From JBOZRQ01 sp050789255 (lineage in GTDB: Bacteria > Bacillota > Sulfobacillia > Symbiobacteriales > Symbiobacteriaceae), in NCBI GenBank assembly GCA_050789255.1, contig JBOZRQ010000033.1, forward strand, positions 62,001 to 126,000: DNA of 64,000 bases, read 5' to 3'. Both the position numbers and the translations under genes were made by a program. Within the stretch, counting starts at the first letter, position 1. Each line of letters begins with the position of its first letter. Shown here piece by piece: positions 55,920-64,000 of this stretch. The notes beneath the pieces were generated by a model, which searched no databases, was not told where the DNA came from, and saw nothing but the letters and a program-made list of their open reading frames with translations.

Positions 55920-58487
55920 CTACACCTCCCAGGAGATCGTCAGGGGCGCCGTGTTCCAGCCGGTCACCGTGAGCACCAGCGGGCCTTCAGCCTGACGGCC
56001 GTGGGGCGCATCGGTGTCGGCCCGCTCGTGCCGGGGCCGGAGGGACACGGTAATCCCGATCTCCTCGCCCGGGGCCAGCAGGGGGCCGTTGTCGCTCAGG
56101 AGCCAGTGCCAGCGGGGGTCGTCGATATCGACCATCGGGAAGAAGGCGTAAGCGTTGCCCTCGTTCCTAAGGTACAGCGTGTCGCCCTCCCGGCGGGCGC
56201 TGAGGGTCACCTGCGGCAGCGAGAGCAGGCTCTCAAAGCTGGGCTGCGGCGCCCGGCTGAAGAGATACGGGTTGGTCTGCACGACCTGCCCGGCCCCGTC
56301 GAGCAGGGTTAGCGTCACGATCGCCACATCGGGCGCCTCCGCCGGGATCGGGTACTCCAGTGCGGCCACCTGAGCGGCGCCTTGCACCGACACCGGAACA
56401 TCCTGCGTGTGCCAGGTCCGAGCAGCCACATCCGAAACGCGAATGCGCAAGACGCCATCAAATGCCCCATCGGTGACCACGAACGCCGAAGCCCGCACCA
56501 CCCCATCTGCCACGACGGGAGACTGATAGCGCAAGCTGCACGCCACCGGGGCGTACGCCTTCTTCACATAGTAGAAGGCCATCTTCGGCCGCAGGTAGTA
56601 GTCGACGCAGGTCGTGCAGTGGCTGTTGGGCCACGGCTCGTTTAGCTGCCAGATGATCGCCCCGCTGCACTCCGGCCAGCGGCGCCGGTTCGACTCCACG
56701 CCATAGCGCAGGTTCTCCGTCTGGAGGAACTGGCTGAGCGGCAGGTACTGGTCGATGTTCTCGACCGACTCGCCGAACAGCTCCCGCACCCGGTGTTGCT
56801 GCATCCACCACGCCCCGTGATGCACCCAGTTGGGGTTGGTATCGTTAGGCGGCCACATCTTCTCCTCGGACATGATGCGCCGCAGAGATGACTTGGCGAG
56901 GGCGCCCTGCGTCCCGAACTCGCTGTGCAAGAGCGCCCGGGAGGAGTTATAGGGCAGGTAGGAATCCACCGGCCCCCGGTAGTGCCAGGGCCCATGGACA
57001 TCGTGCTGATTGACCAGTTGCTCGGGCGCCGGGAAGTCATCGGTCCCGAAGAGCGGGCCCGAGGGCGATGTAGGCAGGAACGGCCGGTCGGGATCTAGTT
57101 CGGTCACCACGTTGGCGAGCATCGCCAGGGCGGGCTCCTTCAGGGTGGCGGGCCGCTTCTCCCAGTCGGTCAGCTCGTTGCCGCCGCACCAGAGCATCAG
57201 GCTCGGGTGGTTGCGCCGCAGCCGGACCGATCCCCGGGCCTCCCGCTCCAACATCGCGAGGTACTCGGGATCGGTCGGGGGCACGTTGTCGGTACCGGAG
57301 GAGGACATGAAGAACTCCTGCCAGACCATAATCCCCGCCCGGTCGCACAGGTCGTAGAACAGCTCGCGCTCCAGCAGACCGCCGCCCCAGACCCGCAGCA
57401 GGTTAACCCCCGCCGACTTGGCCCAGGCGATCAGCTGCTCGTAGCGCTCGGTCAGGTCGGCACGGCCATACATATGGTCAATCGGCACCCAGTTCCAGCC
57501 CTTCACGAAGAGCCGGCGCCCGTTCACCGTGAAGGTGTACCCGAGCGGCTTCTCTACATCCGCCGGAACGGGCACGCCTGGCTGGGGCCACAGGTTCTGC
57601 TCCAGGCTGAAGGAGCGGAAGCCAAAGGTGACTTCCCGCGTGTCGTAGGTGATATCGTCCGGTCCGCTAATGCGCACCTCGCACCGGTAGATCGGCTGCT
57701 CGCCCATGCCGTTGGGCCACCAGAGCCGCGCCTCCGGGACCACGAATTGCTTGACCACACGTGTCGCGCCGCCGGTGACGAACTCGCCGACCAGGTTTCC
57801 CTCGGGGTCCAGAAGACGCACCTCGACGCGAGCCGCTCCATCAAGCTGCACAGTCACCTCAGCCTCATGGTCGCGGGTGCGTACATGCACATCCTGGATC
57901 GCCACCGGCCCGGTGGCCTCCAGCCACACATTCTGCCAGATGCCCAGGTTGACCAGTCGGGTGGCGAAGTCCCACCAGTAGCCGAACCGGGCCTTGACGG
58001 TCTGCACGGTGGAGGTGCGGCCCAGCTGGGGCCACTCCCTGGGGGCGTCCTTGATCACCACCGCCAGGTGATGAGTCTGCCCCGGCTTTACCCGATCTGA
58101 AACATCAAATCGGGCAGGCAGGAACATCGAATCGTGGGCGCCGAGCCGCTGGCCGTCGAGGAAGATCTCCGACTCGTAGTCGATCCCCTCGAAGAGCAAC
58201 GCCAGCCGCTGGCCCTCCCCCTCGGCCGGGACGGCGAAGTCCCGCTTGTAGACCCAGTGCCGCTGATGGACCCACTCCACCAGCCGGCTGTTGCGCTCAA
58301 AATAGGGGTCAGGGATCTCCCCCGACTTGAGAAGATCCCAGTGTACGCTGCCCGGCACGGTGGCCGGGAGCCAGTATTTGACCCCTGTGTCTTTCTTGAA
58401 CGCCTGGCGGAACTGCCACTCTTCGCCGTGGAAGCCTGCATAGACCCAGTCGGTCCCGCCCAGGTCAATCCGCATCGACACGCGCAC
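55920..58487 (-). CDS. GH2 beta-mannosidase-type glycosidase
   Basis: The 855-residue protein has the GH2 beta-mannosidase layout: VPGSVHWDLL and FEGIDYESEIFLDG in the sugar-binding domain, an Ig-like domain, and a TIM barrel beginning VKGWNWVPIDHMYGR. Acid/base is E438 (CGGNELTDW) and nucleophile E523 (HSEFGTQG). C-terminal beta domains follow. It should remove beta-linked mannose (or glucosamine) from short oligosaccharides in the cytoplasm. Three starts (GTG 58487, GTG 58481, ATG 58475) are possible; AAGGAG spacing favours 58481. With GH38 and GH84 it fits the beta-mannose of N-glycan cores. Confidence 0.87.
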   Translation of the reverse strand: MRVSMRIDLGGTDWVYAGFHGEEWQFRQAFKKDTGVKYWLPATVPGSVHWDLLKSGEIPDPYFERNSRLVEWVHQRHWVYKRDFAVPAEGEGQRLALLFEGIDYESEIFLDGQRLGAHDSMFLPARFDVSDRVKPGQTHHLAVVIKDAPREWPQLGRTSTVQTVKARFGYWWDFATRLVNLGIWQNVWLEATGPVAIQDVHVRTRDHEAEVTVQLDGAARVEVRLLDPEGNLVGEFVTGGATRVVKQFVVPEARLWWPNGMGEQPIYRCEVRISGPDDITYDTREVTFGFRSFSLEQNLWPQPGVPVPADVEKPLGYTFTVNGRRLFVKGWNWVPIDHMYGRADLTERYEQLIAWAKSAGVNLLRVWGGGLLERELFYDLCDRAGIMVWQEFFMSSSGTDNVPPTDPEYLAMLEREARGSVRLRRNHPSLMLWCGGNELTDWEKRPATLKEPALAMLANVVTELDPDRPFLPTSPSGPLFGTDDFPAPEQLVNQHDVHGPWHYRGPVDSYLPYNSSRALLHSEFGTQGALAKSSLRRIMSEEKMWPPNDTNPNWVHHGAWWMQQHRVRELFGESVENIDQYLPLSQFLQTENLRYGVESNRRRWPECSGAIIWQLNEPWPNSHCTTCVDYYLRPKMAFYYVKKAYAPVACSLRYQSPVVADGVVRASAFVVTDGAFDGVLRIRVSDVAARTWHTQDVPVSVQGAAQVAALEYPIPAEAPDVAIVTLTLLDGAGQVVQTNPYLFSRAPQPSFESLLSLPQVTLSARREGDTLYLRNEGNAYAFFPMVDIDDPRWHWLLSDNGPLLAPGEEIGITVSLRPRHERADTDAPHGRQAEGPLVLTVTGWNTAPLTISWEV

Positions 58488-58498
58488 TCGCTCCTTGA

Positions 58499-59404
58499 TT
58501 AGGCTCGGTTGGCGGACAGGACGAAGTTCTGGATCTTGTCCTTCGCCTCGGCCTTGACCGCGGCCAGGCCCTTGGCGCGCAGCTCGGGATCCAGAGCGTC
58601 AAGCTCCGCCGAGGTCATGCGCTTCAGCCCGCCCATGGCCGCCAGCAGGGCGTTCTCCAGGTCGGTGGCGATGTTCATCTTGCTGATGCCGCCGCCGGGC
58701 AGGGCGATCGCCTTGTGAACGGTCTCGGACGGCAGGCCGGAGCCGCCGTGCAGGACGATGATCTTGTCGGGCCCGATCAGCTTGCGGATGGCCGCCAGCC
58801 GGTCGAAGTCGATCTTGGGGTTCTTGACCATGTACACGCCGTGGGCGGTGCCCACCGAGACGGCCAGGGCGTCGCAGTTGGTCCGACGGACGAACTCGGC
58901 GGCCTCCCCGGGGTCGGTGTACATCTCCTCGTCGTTTTCGGCCTCCAGCTTGTCGGTGGTGGTCAGCTTGCCCAGCTCCGCCTCGACGTTAACGCCGTGG
59001 GCGTGGGCCATAGCCACGACCTCCTTGGTGGTGGCGATGTTCTCCTCGAAGGGCTTCGTGGAGGCGTCGATCATCACCGAGGTGAAGCCGGCCTTGATCG
59101 CCGCTTCGATCACGGGCAGCTCGAAGGTGTGGTCCAGGTGCAGGGCGAAGGGCAGGTCGAACTTCAGGTCCTTGACCACCTTCTCCAGCTCATCCCGGAA
59201 CTCCTGAGGGGTCAGCTGGAACCAGCCGAGCTCACGCTGGCTGATCTCCACGATCAGGGGGGAGCGCAGCTCCAGGGCCGCCTCGACCACGGGGCGGATG
59301 CAGGCGCGGTACCGGGCAGAGAAGGCGGCTACAGCGTAGCCTTCCCGCTGGGCCTTCGGGAGGAACTCAGGCAGCGTCAGGCCGCCGGGAATCTTATAGT
59401 TCAT
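58499..59404 (-). CDS. Class II aldolase of the fructose/tagatose-bisphosphate family (copy B)
   Basis: The 301-residue protein keeps the class II FBA-family residues: D91 and H92 (HLDHTF), E142 (EAELG), H188 (VGTAHG) and H219 (LHGGSG). It differs clearly from copy A at 42027 and has a longer insert near residues 145-160. The two probably act on different ketose phosphates. It starts 15 bases after the Asp/Glu-racemase-like gene and ends 11 bases before the beta-mannosidase gene. AAAGGGG precedes the ATG by about nine bases. Confidence 0.85.
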   Translation of the reverse strand: MNYKIPGGLTLPEFLPKAQREGYAVAAFSARYRACIRPVVEAALELRSPLIVEISQRELGWFQLTPQEFRDELEKVVKDLKFDLPFALHLDHTFELPVIEAAIKAGFTSVMIDASTKPFEENIATTKEVVAMAHAHGVNVEAELGKLTTTDKLEAENDEEMYTDPGEAAEFVRRTNCDALAVSVGTAHGVYMVKNPKIDFDRLAAIRKLIGPDKIIVLHGGSGLPSETVHKAIALPGGGISKMNIATDLENALLAAMGGLKRMTSAELDALDPELRAKGLAAVKAEAKDKIQNFVLSANRA

Positions 59405-59419
59405 GCTGGTCTATCCCCT

Positions 59420-60070
59420 TTAGAGTGCGGCGCCGGCAGCCTTCAGGCCGCTGGCGGGGCTGGTTAGAATGGGTACCCGGGGCGGCTGGGACAGGGAGCC
59501 AAGCAGCCGGGCCATGGAAGCCTGAGCGAGCACCACCACGTCGGAGCGCTCCAGCAGGCTCTCCAGCTGGGTCGTCACCAAGCGGTCATGCTCGGCACCG
59601 TTGCCATTGATGAGCGCAGCGTAGGCACCTTCCACGAGCACGGCCTCCACCTGTACAGTCTTCCCCATCTCCTGCGCCTTGCGGCGGATGAGATTGGCGG
59701 TCGGCTCCAGCGTGGTCTTCACCGTGGCGATGACGCCGATGCGGGCGCCGGTGTTGACGGCCTCGACGGCCATGGGCTCATCGATACGGAGCACGGGCAG
59801 GGGAACACCCGCCCTGGCCCGCTCGACGGCCTCGCCGATGGAGGAGCAGCAGGACATGACCGCGCTCGCCCCAGCGACCTGAGCCTGAGCCACATAGGCC
59901 TGAATCCGGGCCTCCACCTCCTGGGTAACGCCCCCGGCAGCGATCACATCCTGCAGCAGGCTGTCATCGAGCAGGTTGATGATCCGAACCCCGGGGATCT
60001 CCTTGCCGGCCAGCTCCTTCATGCTCTGGACGGTGACCGGGGTCGTGTGGAGCAGTGCTAACGTCTTCAT
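59420..60070 (-). CDS. Asp/Glu racemase superfamily protein with one catalytic Cys
   Basis: The 216-residue protein (ATG at 60070; GGAGGG six bases upstream) is of the Asp/Glu/hydantoin racemase fold. The first catalytic Cys is in VMSCCSSIGE (C74/C75). Where racemases have the second Cys the sequence reads VVVLAQASMARL, so that Cys is absent. Proteins with only one Cys include arylmalonate-decarboxylase-like and isomerase-like members, so simple racemisation is unlikely. Its coupling to an aldolase suggests an acid- or sugar-acid intermediate. A palindromic repeat lies directly upstream. Confidence 0.75.
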   Translation of the reverse strand: MKTLALLHTTPVTVQSMKELAGKEIPGVRIINLLDDSLLQDVIAAGGVTQEVEARIQAYVAQAQVAGASAVMSCCSSIGEAVERARAGVPLPVLRIDEPMAVEAVNTGARIGVIATVKTTLEPTANLIRRKAQEMGKTVQVEAVLVEGAYAALINGNGAEHDRLVTTQLESLLERSDVVVLAQASMARLLGSLSQPPRVPILTSPASGLKAAGAAL

Positions 60071-60092
60071 GTTGCGCCCTCCAGACATTTTT

Positions 60093-60159
60093 ACCGCAGA
60101 TTACGCAGATTTGTGTGATTACGCAGATTCATATCATACGAATCACGATAATCTGCGGT
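60093..60159. repeat. Palindromic intergenic element, copy 3 (GATTACGCAGAT type)
   Basis: Outer arms ACCGCAGATTA/TAATCTGCGGT (60093-60103, 60149-60159) and inner GTGATT/AATCAC enclose the element. GATTACGCAGAT occurs at 60099 and 60117, again exactly 18 bp apart. It ends five bases from the GH38 stop codon. Confidence 0.9.
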
Positions 60160-60163
60160 TAGG

Positions 60164-63022
60164 TTAAAACTCCAGAGCCAGGGTTACAATCTGCCAAGCC
60201 TTCGCCGGCACCGTCACGGAACCATCTGCGGCTACAGGCAGGTCCCCTCCTGCGACAGGCTCCTCACGCAGGTTGACCAGGTAGGCCTTGACCGGCTTGC
60301 GGATGGGCTTGACCTTGGCGTGCGCCGCAGCTGTGCCCTCGTTGACGAACCGGATGACCAGGGCATCCCGGTCCTCGGCCTTCTTGAGGGCGCTGAGCAG
60401 GAGGTCCCCTTCGACGGCCACGAGGCTGCCGACCGGTGCCAGGCTCTTCTCGTACACAGGGTAGTGAGCCCGCATGGGCGCCTTCTGGGTGACCAGCGGC
60501 ACGGCGTTCAGCGGGGCGTTGAAGTCGTGCGCCTGCTTGTATGCCTTGGCAGCCTCCCAGCTCCCGGCATGCGGGATGATGGAGTACTCGGCCACGACCG
60601 GGCCCAGCATCTGCGCCTCGGGGGTTCGGCTGGTGGGGCCGGCGCCGCCGATGCGGACCAGGAAGTCCTCCCGGCTCAGCCAGCCCACGGCACGGAGCAC
60701 GGTCAGGCGGATGGTCCCGGTCTCGTCGTCGCTTACCGAGAACTCCGGCAGGCCCTTGTTGGCGATGGTCAGGCCCCGGGCGCCGTCGGTGACGCTCACG
60801 AAGGCCATCTGCGGGTGCTCGTGCACGGCGGGCTCAGCGCTGCCGCGCTCGCCCACGGGGAGGCCGGTGGGGCGGTCGACCACGCTGAAGTGGCTCTCCG
60901 CGCTGGACTTCTCCACCTTGGCGCCGAACGGGAAGAGCGCCTGCAGGCGATGATCCTTGGCGGTGTTGTTGAAGTGGGCCTTCACATCGACCCGCTTGAC
61001 GCCGGGCAGCAGGGTGATGTCGCTATGCAGCTCGAAGGGCACGTAGCTCGGTGAACGGCTTTCCCGGTCCTCGGTCAGCTCGGCCGGCAGCGACCAGGGC
61101 CAGGTGACCCGCAGGGTCGCCCGGTTGGCGCCGTACTCGACCCAGCTCAGCCGGGGCTGGACGTTGCGAGTCGAGAGCACCTGGTCGCCCATGGGCCAGG
61201 CGTAGTTGTAGGTGTCACCGGCGTCGCCGCCGTCCTCGAAGGCGTTAAGGCCCGAGTACAGAGCACCAGTTTCCTTGTCGGTCACGGTCAGAGACCCGTC
61301 GACCGTGGAGACCTCGACCTTCAGGAACTCGTTCTCCAGCAGGCCGGGGCCGAAGCGCAGGCCGGTGGTCTCGGCGGCGCCCTTCTCCCGGGCGACCACG
61401 CCTTCGACCGTGTAGTTGCGAATGCGCACGGGGAGCCTGCGCTCCCGGGGCGCCAGGTAGTAGGTCTTGTAGCCCACGCCGGGCACACCGCTCGCCGTGA
61501 AGAAGACCTCGGTCACCTCGTTGGCGGACTTGTCGACGTACTTTCCGGGCGGGGCGTTCAGCCAGCCAAACCGCTCGTACTTGTCCACCAGGGCCTCGGC
61601 CCCACGCACCTGGAACGGCACCTCGTTGCCGTCGCTGTCCCGCAGGACCCAGGTCAGCGGCTCAATGCCGAAGGCGGTGTTCATGTGGACCTTCACCTCG
61701 TCGGTGCGGGTCCAGGAGAGCGGGTTGAAGACCACGAAGGGCTGGGCGCCCTCCGGCACAAAGCTCATGTCGATCCGGGCAGCGATATCCTCCTGCGCCG
61801 TGTAGGCCAGCAGATCGGCCACCTGCTTGGACTCGTCGAAGCGGGTGATCATCTCGCGGTGGACCTGGTCGACCGAGCAGCCGCAGATCGAGTCGTGCGG
61901 GTGGTTCTGGATCAGGCGCTCCCAGGAGTGCCAGAGGAAGTGCTCTTCGTACTTGCCGCCCAGCAGCCAGTTCAGGGCCTGCAGGGGCTCGGCGTAGCGC
62001 TCCAGGGCGGCCTGGCAGTCCCGGTTGTACTGCTTGAGGTAGAGGCGGGCGCTCAGCACGCCCGGCAGAATGTGCGCCTTGCGGCCAAAGGCCCGGCCCT
62101 CGCCCTTCCAGGTCACCTTGAAGTCGGGGTTCTCCGACTTCACGGCCCGGACGAACTCCTCCAGGGAGCCCAGCCGGTACTCGATATTGTCGCCCTTCAG
62201 CCCCTCGTTGATCTGCCGGATGATGCGGGGCAGCCGCTCATCGGTGGGCAGGTGGTCGCCGCCCATCGGCTCCAGCAGGAACCGGGTGGTGGCGAACTCC
62301 TTGTAGTGGGCCACGGTCTTGCGGGCCCGGCCCACGGTGGCCTCGTACGTCGCCTCGGGGTCGCCGGGGAACTCCTTGTAGTGGCCCCGGTAGTACTCCA
62401 TGGGCAGGTAGACGCCCATCACCCAGGAGCCGTCCGGCGACTGCCACCGGAACTCGCTCTGCATCCGGTCGGGGTACTGCTCGGCGTTGTACAGCGGCGG
62501 GAAGAGGTAGCCATCCGCTCCGACGTAGCCGGTGCCGGGCTCCTCGTGGCCCCAGGGCGGGGCGCCGAACCCACGCCAAACCACCGCGCTGTCGATGCCA
62601 AAGCCCTGCAGGATCTGCGGCATCTGGGCAGCATGGCCGAACTGGTCGGGCAGGTATCCGACCGTGCTGTTGCGTACCCCAAACTGGCGGGCCGTCCGCT
62701 CACCGAGCCACAGGTTGCGAATGTGCGCCTCGCCGCTGACCAGGAACTCGTCGGGCAGAATGTGCCAGGGCCCCACGAAGACCCGGCCGGCCCGAATGTA
62801 GCCCAGCAGGCGGTCCCGGTTCTCGGGGCGGACCTCGAAGTAGTCCTTCAGCACAATGGTCTGCCCGTCGAGGGTGAAGCTGAACGCCGGGTCGTTGTCC
62901 AGGTTCTCCAGGAGCTTATCGACAATGTTGACCAGGCGGAACCGGAAGTTCTCAAAGGTGGTCCACCACTCACGGTCCCAGTGGGTGTGGTGGTACATGA
63001 TCACCTGGGTCTTCTTCTCCAT
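60164..63022 (-). CDS. GH38 alpha-mannosidase
   Basis: The 952-residue protein has the GH38 N-terminal (beta/alpha)7 domain with HTHWDREWW (zinc ligands H14 and D16), nucleophile D126 (YLPDQFGH, also a zinc ligand) and NHPHDSICGCSVDQVH in the helical domain, whose His is the fourth ligand. Large beta domains follow. It removes alpha-linked mannose and, lacking a signal peptide, acts in the cytoplasm. AAAGGAG is seven bases upstream of the ATG. Palindromic repeats flank the gene on both sides, so it may be its own transcription unit. Confidence 0.93.
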   Translation of the reverse strand: MEKKTQVIMYHHTHWDREWWTTFENFRFRLVNIVDKLLENLDNDPAFSFTLDGQTIVLKDYFEVRPENRDRLLGYIRAGRVFVGPWHILPDEFLVSGEAHIRNLWLGERTARQFGVRNSTVGYLPDQFGHAAQMPQILQGFGIDSAVVWRGFGAPPWGHEEPGTGYVGADGYLFPPLYNAEQYPDRMQSEFRWQSPDGSWVMGVYLPMEYYRGHYKEFPGDPEATYEATVGRARKTVAHYKEFATTRFLLEPMGGDHLPTDERLPRIIRQINEGLKGDNIEYRLGSLEEFVRAVKSENPDFKVTWKGEGRAFGRKAHILPGVLSARLYLKQYNRDCQAALERYAEPLQALNWLLGGKYEEHFLWHSWERLIQNHPHDSICGCSVDQVHREMITRFDESKQVADLLAYTAQEDIAARIDMSFVPEGAQPFVVFNPLSWTRTDEVKVHMNTAFGIEPLTWVLRDSDGNEVPFQVRGAEALVDKYERFGWLNAPPGKYVDKSANEVTEVFFTASGVPGVGYKTYYLAPRERRLPVRIRNYTVEGVVAREKGAAETTGLRFGPGLLENEFLKVEVSTVDGSLTVTDKETGALYSGLNAFEDGGDAGDTYNYAWPMGDQVLSTRNVQPRLSWVEYGANRATLRVTWPWSLPAELTEDRESRSPSYVPFELHSDITLLPGVKRVDVKAHFNNTAKDHRLQALFPFGAKVEKSSAESHFSVVDRPTGLPVGERGSAEPAVHEHPQMAFVSVTDGARGLTIANKGLPEFSVSDDETGTIRLTVLRAVGWLSREDFLVRIGGAGPTSRTPEAQMLGPVVAEYSIIPHAGSWEAAKAYKQAHDFNAPLNAVPLVTQKAPMRAHYPVYEKSLAPVGSLVAVEGDLLLSALKKAEDRDALVIRFVNEGTAAAHAKVKPIRKPVKAYLVNLREEPVAGGDLPVAADGSVTVPAKAWQIVTLALEF

Positions 63023-63057
63023 GTGCGGCTCCTTTCGCGGGAGGGGGCAGTAATTTT

Positions 63058-63112
63058 GCCGCGGATTTCGCAGATGACGCAGATTTCCGAACCAGACTGC
63101 GAAATCCGCGGC
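63058..63112. repeat. Palindromic intergenic element, copy 4 (CGCGGAT type)
   Basis: A perfect 16-bp inverted repeat, GCCGCGGATTTCGCAG/CTGCGAAATCCGCGGC (63058-63073, 63097-63112), has a 23-base loop containing ACGCAGAT. It lies between the GH38 start and the stop of the next gene. Confidence 0.9.
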
Positions 63113-63130
63113 GATAAAAATGTCTTCTAC

Positions 63131-64000
63131 TTAACCTTTGGCCCGGTGCTCAGCCCAGACCGCCCGAATGAGCGCGTAGTCCTCCGCCTCCAGGGGCTCC
63201 ATGGAGTCCAGGTGGGTGGCGAAGTAGAGCGAGGGGATGCCCAGGTCGTTCTGGATCTTCATGTACTCCCGCCACGCGGCCCGGTTGGGCATGGGCCAGT
63301 TGTCCGTGTCGATCAGCACGTTCGGGCAGGCGGCCTTGGCCACCCGGGCCCGGTGGGTCATCTGCGAGTTGACCGGGCGCCCGGTGTTCACGTCGTTCAG
63401 GCGCACCATGTCCACGATGTTGGAGAAGTACGGGTTGGGGCAGTGGCACATCACCAAGGCGTCGGGCTTAACCTTCTTGGCCTCGTCCCACAGGATCCAG
63501 AGCAGCTTGTAGAGCAGCTCCACGCCCCACTCCTTGCCGTGCCGCACCAGGCCGGGGCCGCTCGGGGTCCGGGCGGAGAAGTCCACCTTAAAGCCGTCGG
63601 CGTCGTAGCCGTCGGCGGAGAGCATCAGCCGAATCGCCTGGCGGAGCGTCGCCTCGTAGGCCGGGTTGGACGGGTCGGCGCCCACCGGCATGCCGGCGAA
63701 GTTGCGCACGCACTGCTCAAGGGGCAGGCCCTCGGGATCCCAGGCCTTCCACCACAGCAGCACCTTCTGCCCGTTCTTGTGGGCCTTGTCGACCCAGCCG
63801 CGCAGGTCGGGCCACTTTGCCGGGTCGGCAATGCAGGTCCCGTAGTCGCCGGACCACTTATCATCGATGACCAGAACGCCGGGCTTGAGGCCGTTCGCCT
63901 CCAGCGCAGCAAGGAAGCCGTCATAGTTCTCCTGGGTGCACACGGCCGGCGCCCGCTGCTTGGTGGCGTTGCCGACGTAGCACTGGGCGCCCCACCCGCA
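63131..64000 (-). CDS. TIM-barrel glycoside hydrolase (melibiase / GH31-GH36 clan type), incomplete
   Basis: At least 289 residues are encoded; the frame stays open to the window edge, so the N-terminus lies beyond 64000. The visible part is a TIM barrel: VLVIDDKWSG, KVLLWWKAWDPEG, DGFKVDFSARTPSG (the Asp of KVDF is the likely nucleophile, as in GH27/31/36), and NTGRPVNSQMTHRARVAK. It ends close to the barrel's last strand, with no C-terminal beta domain, which is unusual for GH31/36. The substrate is probably an alpha-galactoside or alpha-glucoside. It is the first visible gene of the long run in transcript order. Confidence 0.75.
   Translation of the reverse strand, partial: CGWGAQCYVGNATKQRAPAVCTQENYDGFLAALEANGLKPGVLVIDDKWSGDYGTCIADPAKWPDLRGWVDKAHKNGQKVLLWWKAWDPEGLPLEQCVRNFAGMPVGADPSNPAYEATLRQAIRLMLSADGYDADGFKVDFSARTPSGPGLVRHGKEWGVELLYKLLWILWDEAKKVKPDALVMCHCPNPYFSNIVDMVRLNDVNTGRPVNSQMTHRARVAKAACPNVLIDTDNWPMPNRAAWREYMKIQNDLGIPSLYFATHLDSMEPLEAEDYALIRAVWAEHRAKG

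Noticed and set aside
42027..59404. The two class II aldolase genes as a recent duplication
   Set aside because: They keep only active-site motifs in common and differ in length and inserts, so they are old paralogues, not a local duplication.
1..64000. tRNA or rRNA genes, transposases, prophage or integrase
   Set aside because: None was recognised on either strand by motif reading; small RNAs without strong motifs could still be missed.

Overview
The window looks like chromosomal DNA from a high-GC, spore-forming, Gram-positive (Firmicutes) bacterium, probably Symbiobacterium or a close relative. That is inferred from gene content and was not checked by a search. The signs are two CotF-type spore-coat proteins, a T-box leader in front of argS, YaaR, strong GGAGG-type ribosome-binding sites with frequent GTG/TTG starts, a perfect Spo0A-box 7-mer, and high GC (42 of 60 bases in 48001-48060). 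No rRNA, tRNA, CRISPR array, transposase or phage gene was recognised.

Region 1, 1-12 kb, is mostly housekeeping. On the minus strand are metY, yaaR, a peroxiredoxin, a MetX-like acyltransferase and nth. Then come a HEAT-repeat protein (+), a ketopantoate-reductase-family enzyme with a small receiver-domain protein (-), hemL (+), a FapA-family polymer-forming protein (-), a monoacylglycerol-lipase-like hydrolase (-) and an MFS transporter (+). The peroxiredoxin is the main surprise. Its reading frame is broken by one in-frame TGA exactly at the peroxidatic cysteine codon. A GC-perfect hairpin with a CGTGA loop follows 15 bases later, as expected of a bacterial selenocysteine gene.

Region 2, 12-31 kb, is accessory and mixed. 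An amidoligase gene (+) sits behind an 8-codon ORF and a hairpin that covers its ribosome-binding site. A lower-GC cassette on the minus strand encodes three exported proteins (NlpC/P60-like protein with a propeller and a C-terminal beta domain, subtilase, lipoprotein) behind a Spo0A-box promoter. Next are peptidase E, a Gfo/Idh oxidoreductase and a decayed fragment of the same oxidoreductase, then coat proteins, an RRM protein, T-box-controlled argS, an EamA exporter and a four-domain D,D-carboxypeptidase. A TetR-type regulator with two DNA-binding domains faces two matching inverted repeats and probably controls a two-gene membrane operon. DinB, a 2H phosphoesterase, a lipoprotein, a small membrane protein and a group II truncated globin follow.

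Region 3, 30.4-64 kb, is one uninterrupted minus-strand run of 25 genes for glycan breakdown. It holds glycoside hydrolases of types GH43, GH2 (two), GH84, GH38, GH57-like and a melibiase-like GH cut by the window end. It also has sugar kinases (xylulokinase, another FGGY kinase, two ROK), isomerases (xylose-isomerase-like TIM barrel, PGI/PMI, SIS), two class II aldolases, a tetronate-type kinase/decarboxylase pair, a DUF624 membrane protein, a heterodimeric ABC exporter and a 599-residue protein with two metallo-beta-lactamase domains. GH38 alpha-mannosidase, GH2 beta-mannosidase and GH84 N-acetylglucosaminidase together suggest N-glycan or other mannose/GlcNAc-rich substrates, with products fed through ROK kinase and PGI/PMI into glycolysis. 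GH43, xylulokinase and the TIM-barrel isomerase form a pentose branch. No sugar importer or dedicated regulator is visible. Most neighbouring genes overlap or lie within 25 bases; the only four larger gaps each contain a palindromic repeat built from GATTACGCAGAT-like or CGCGGAT-type units.
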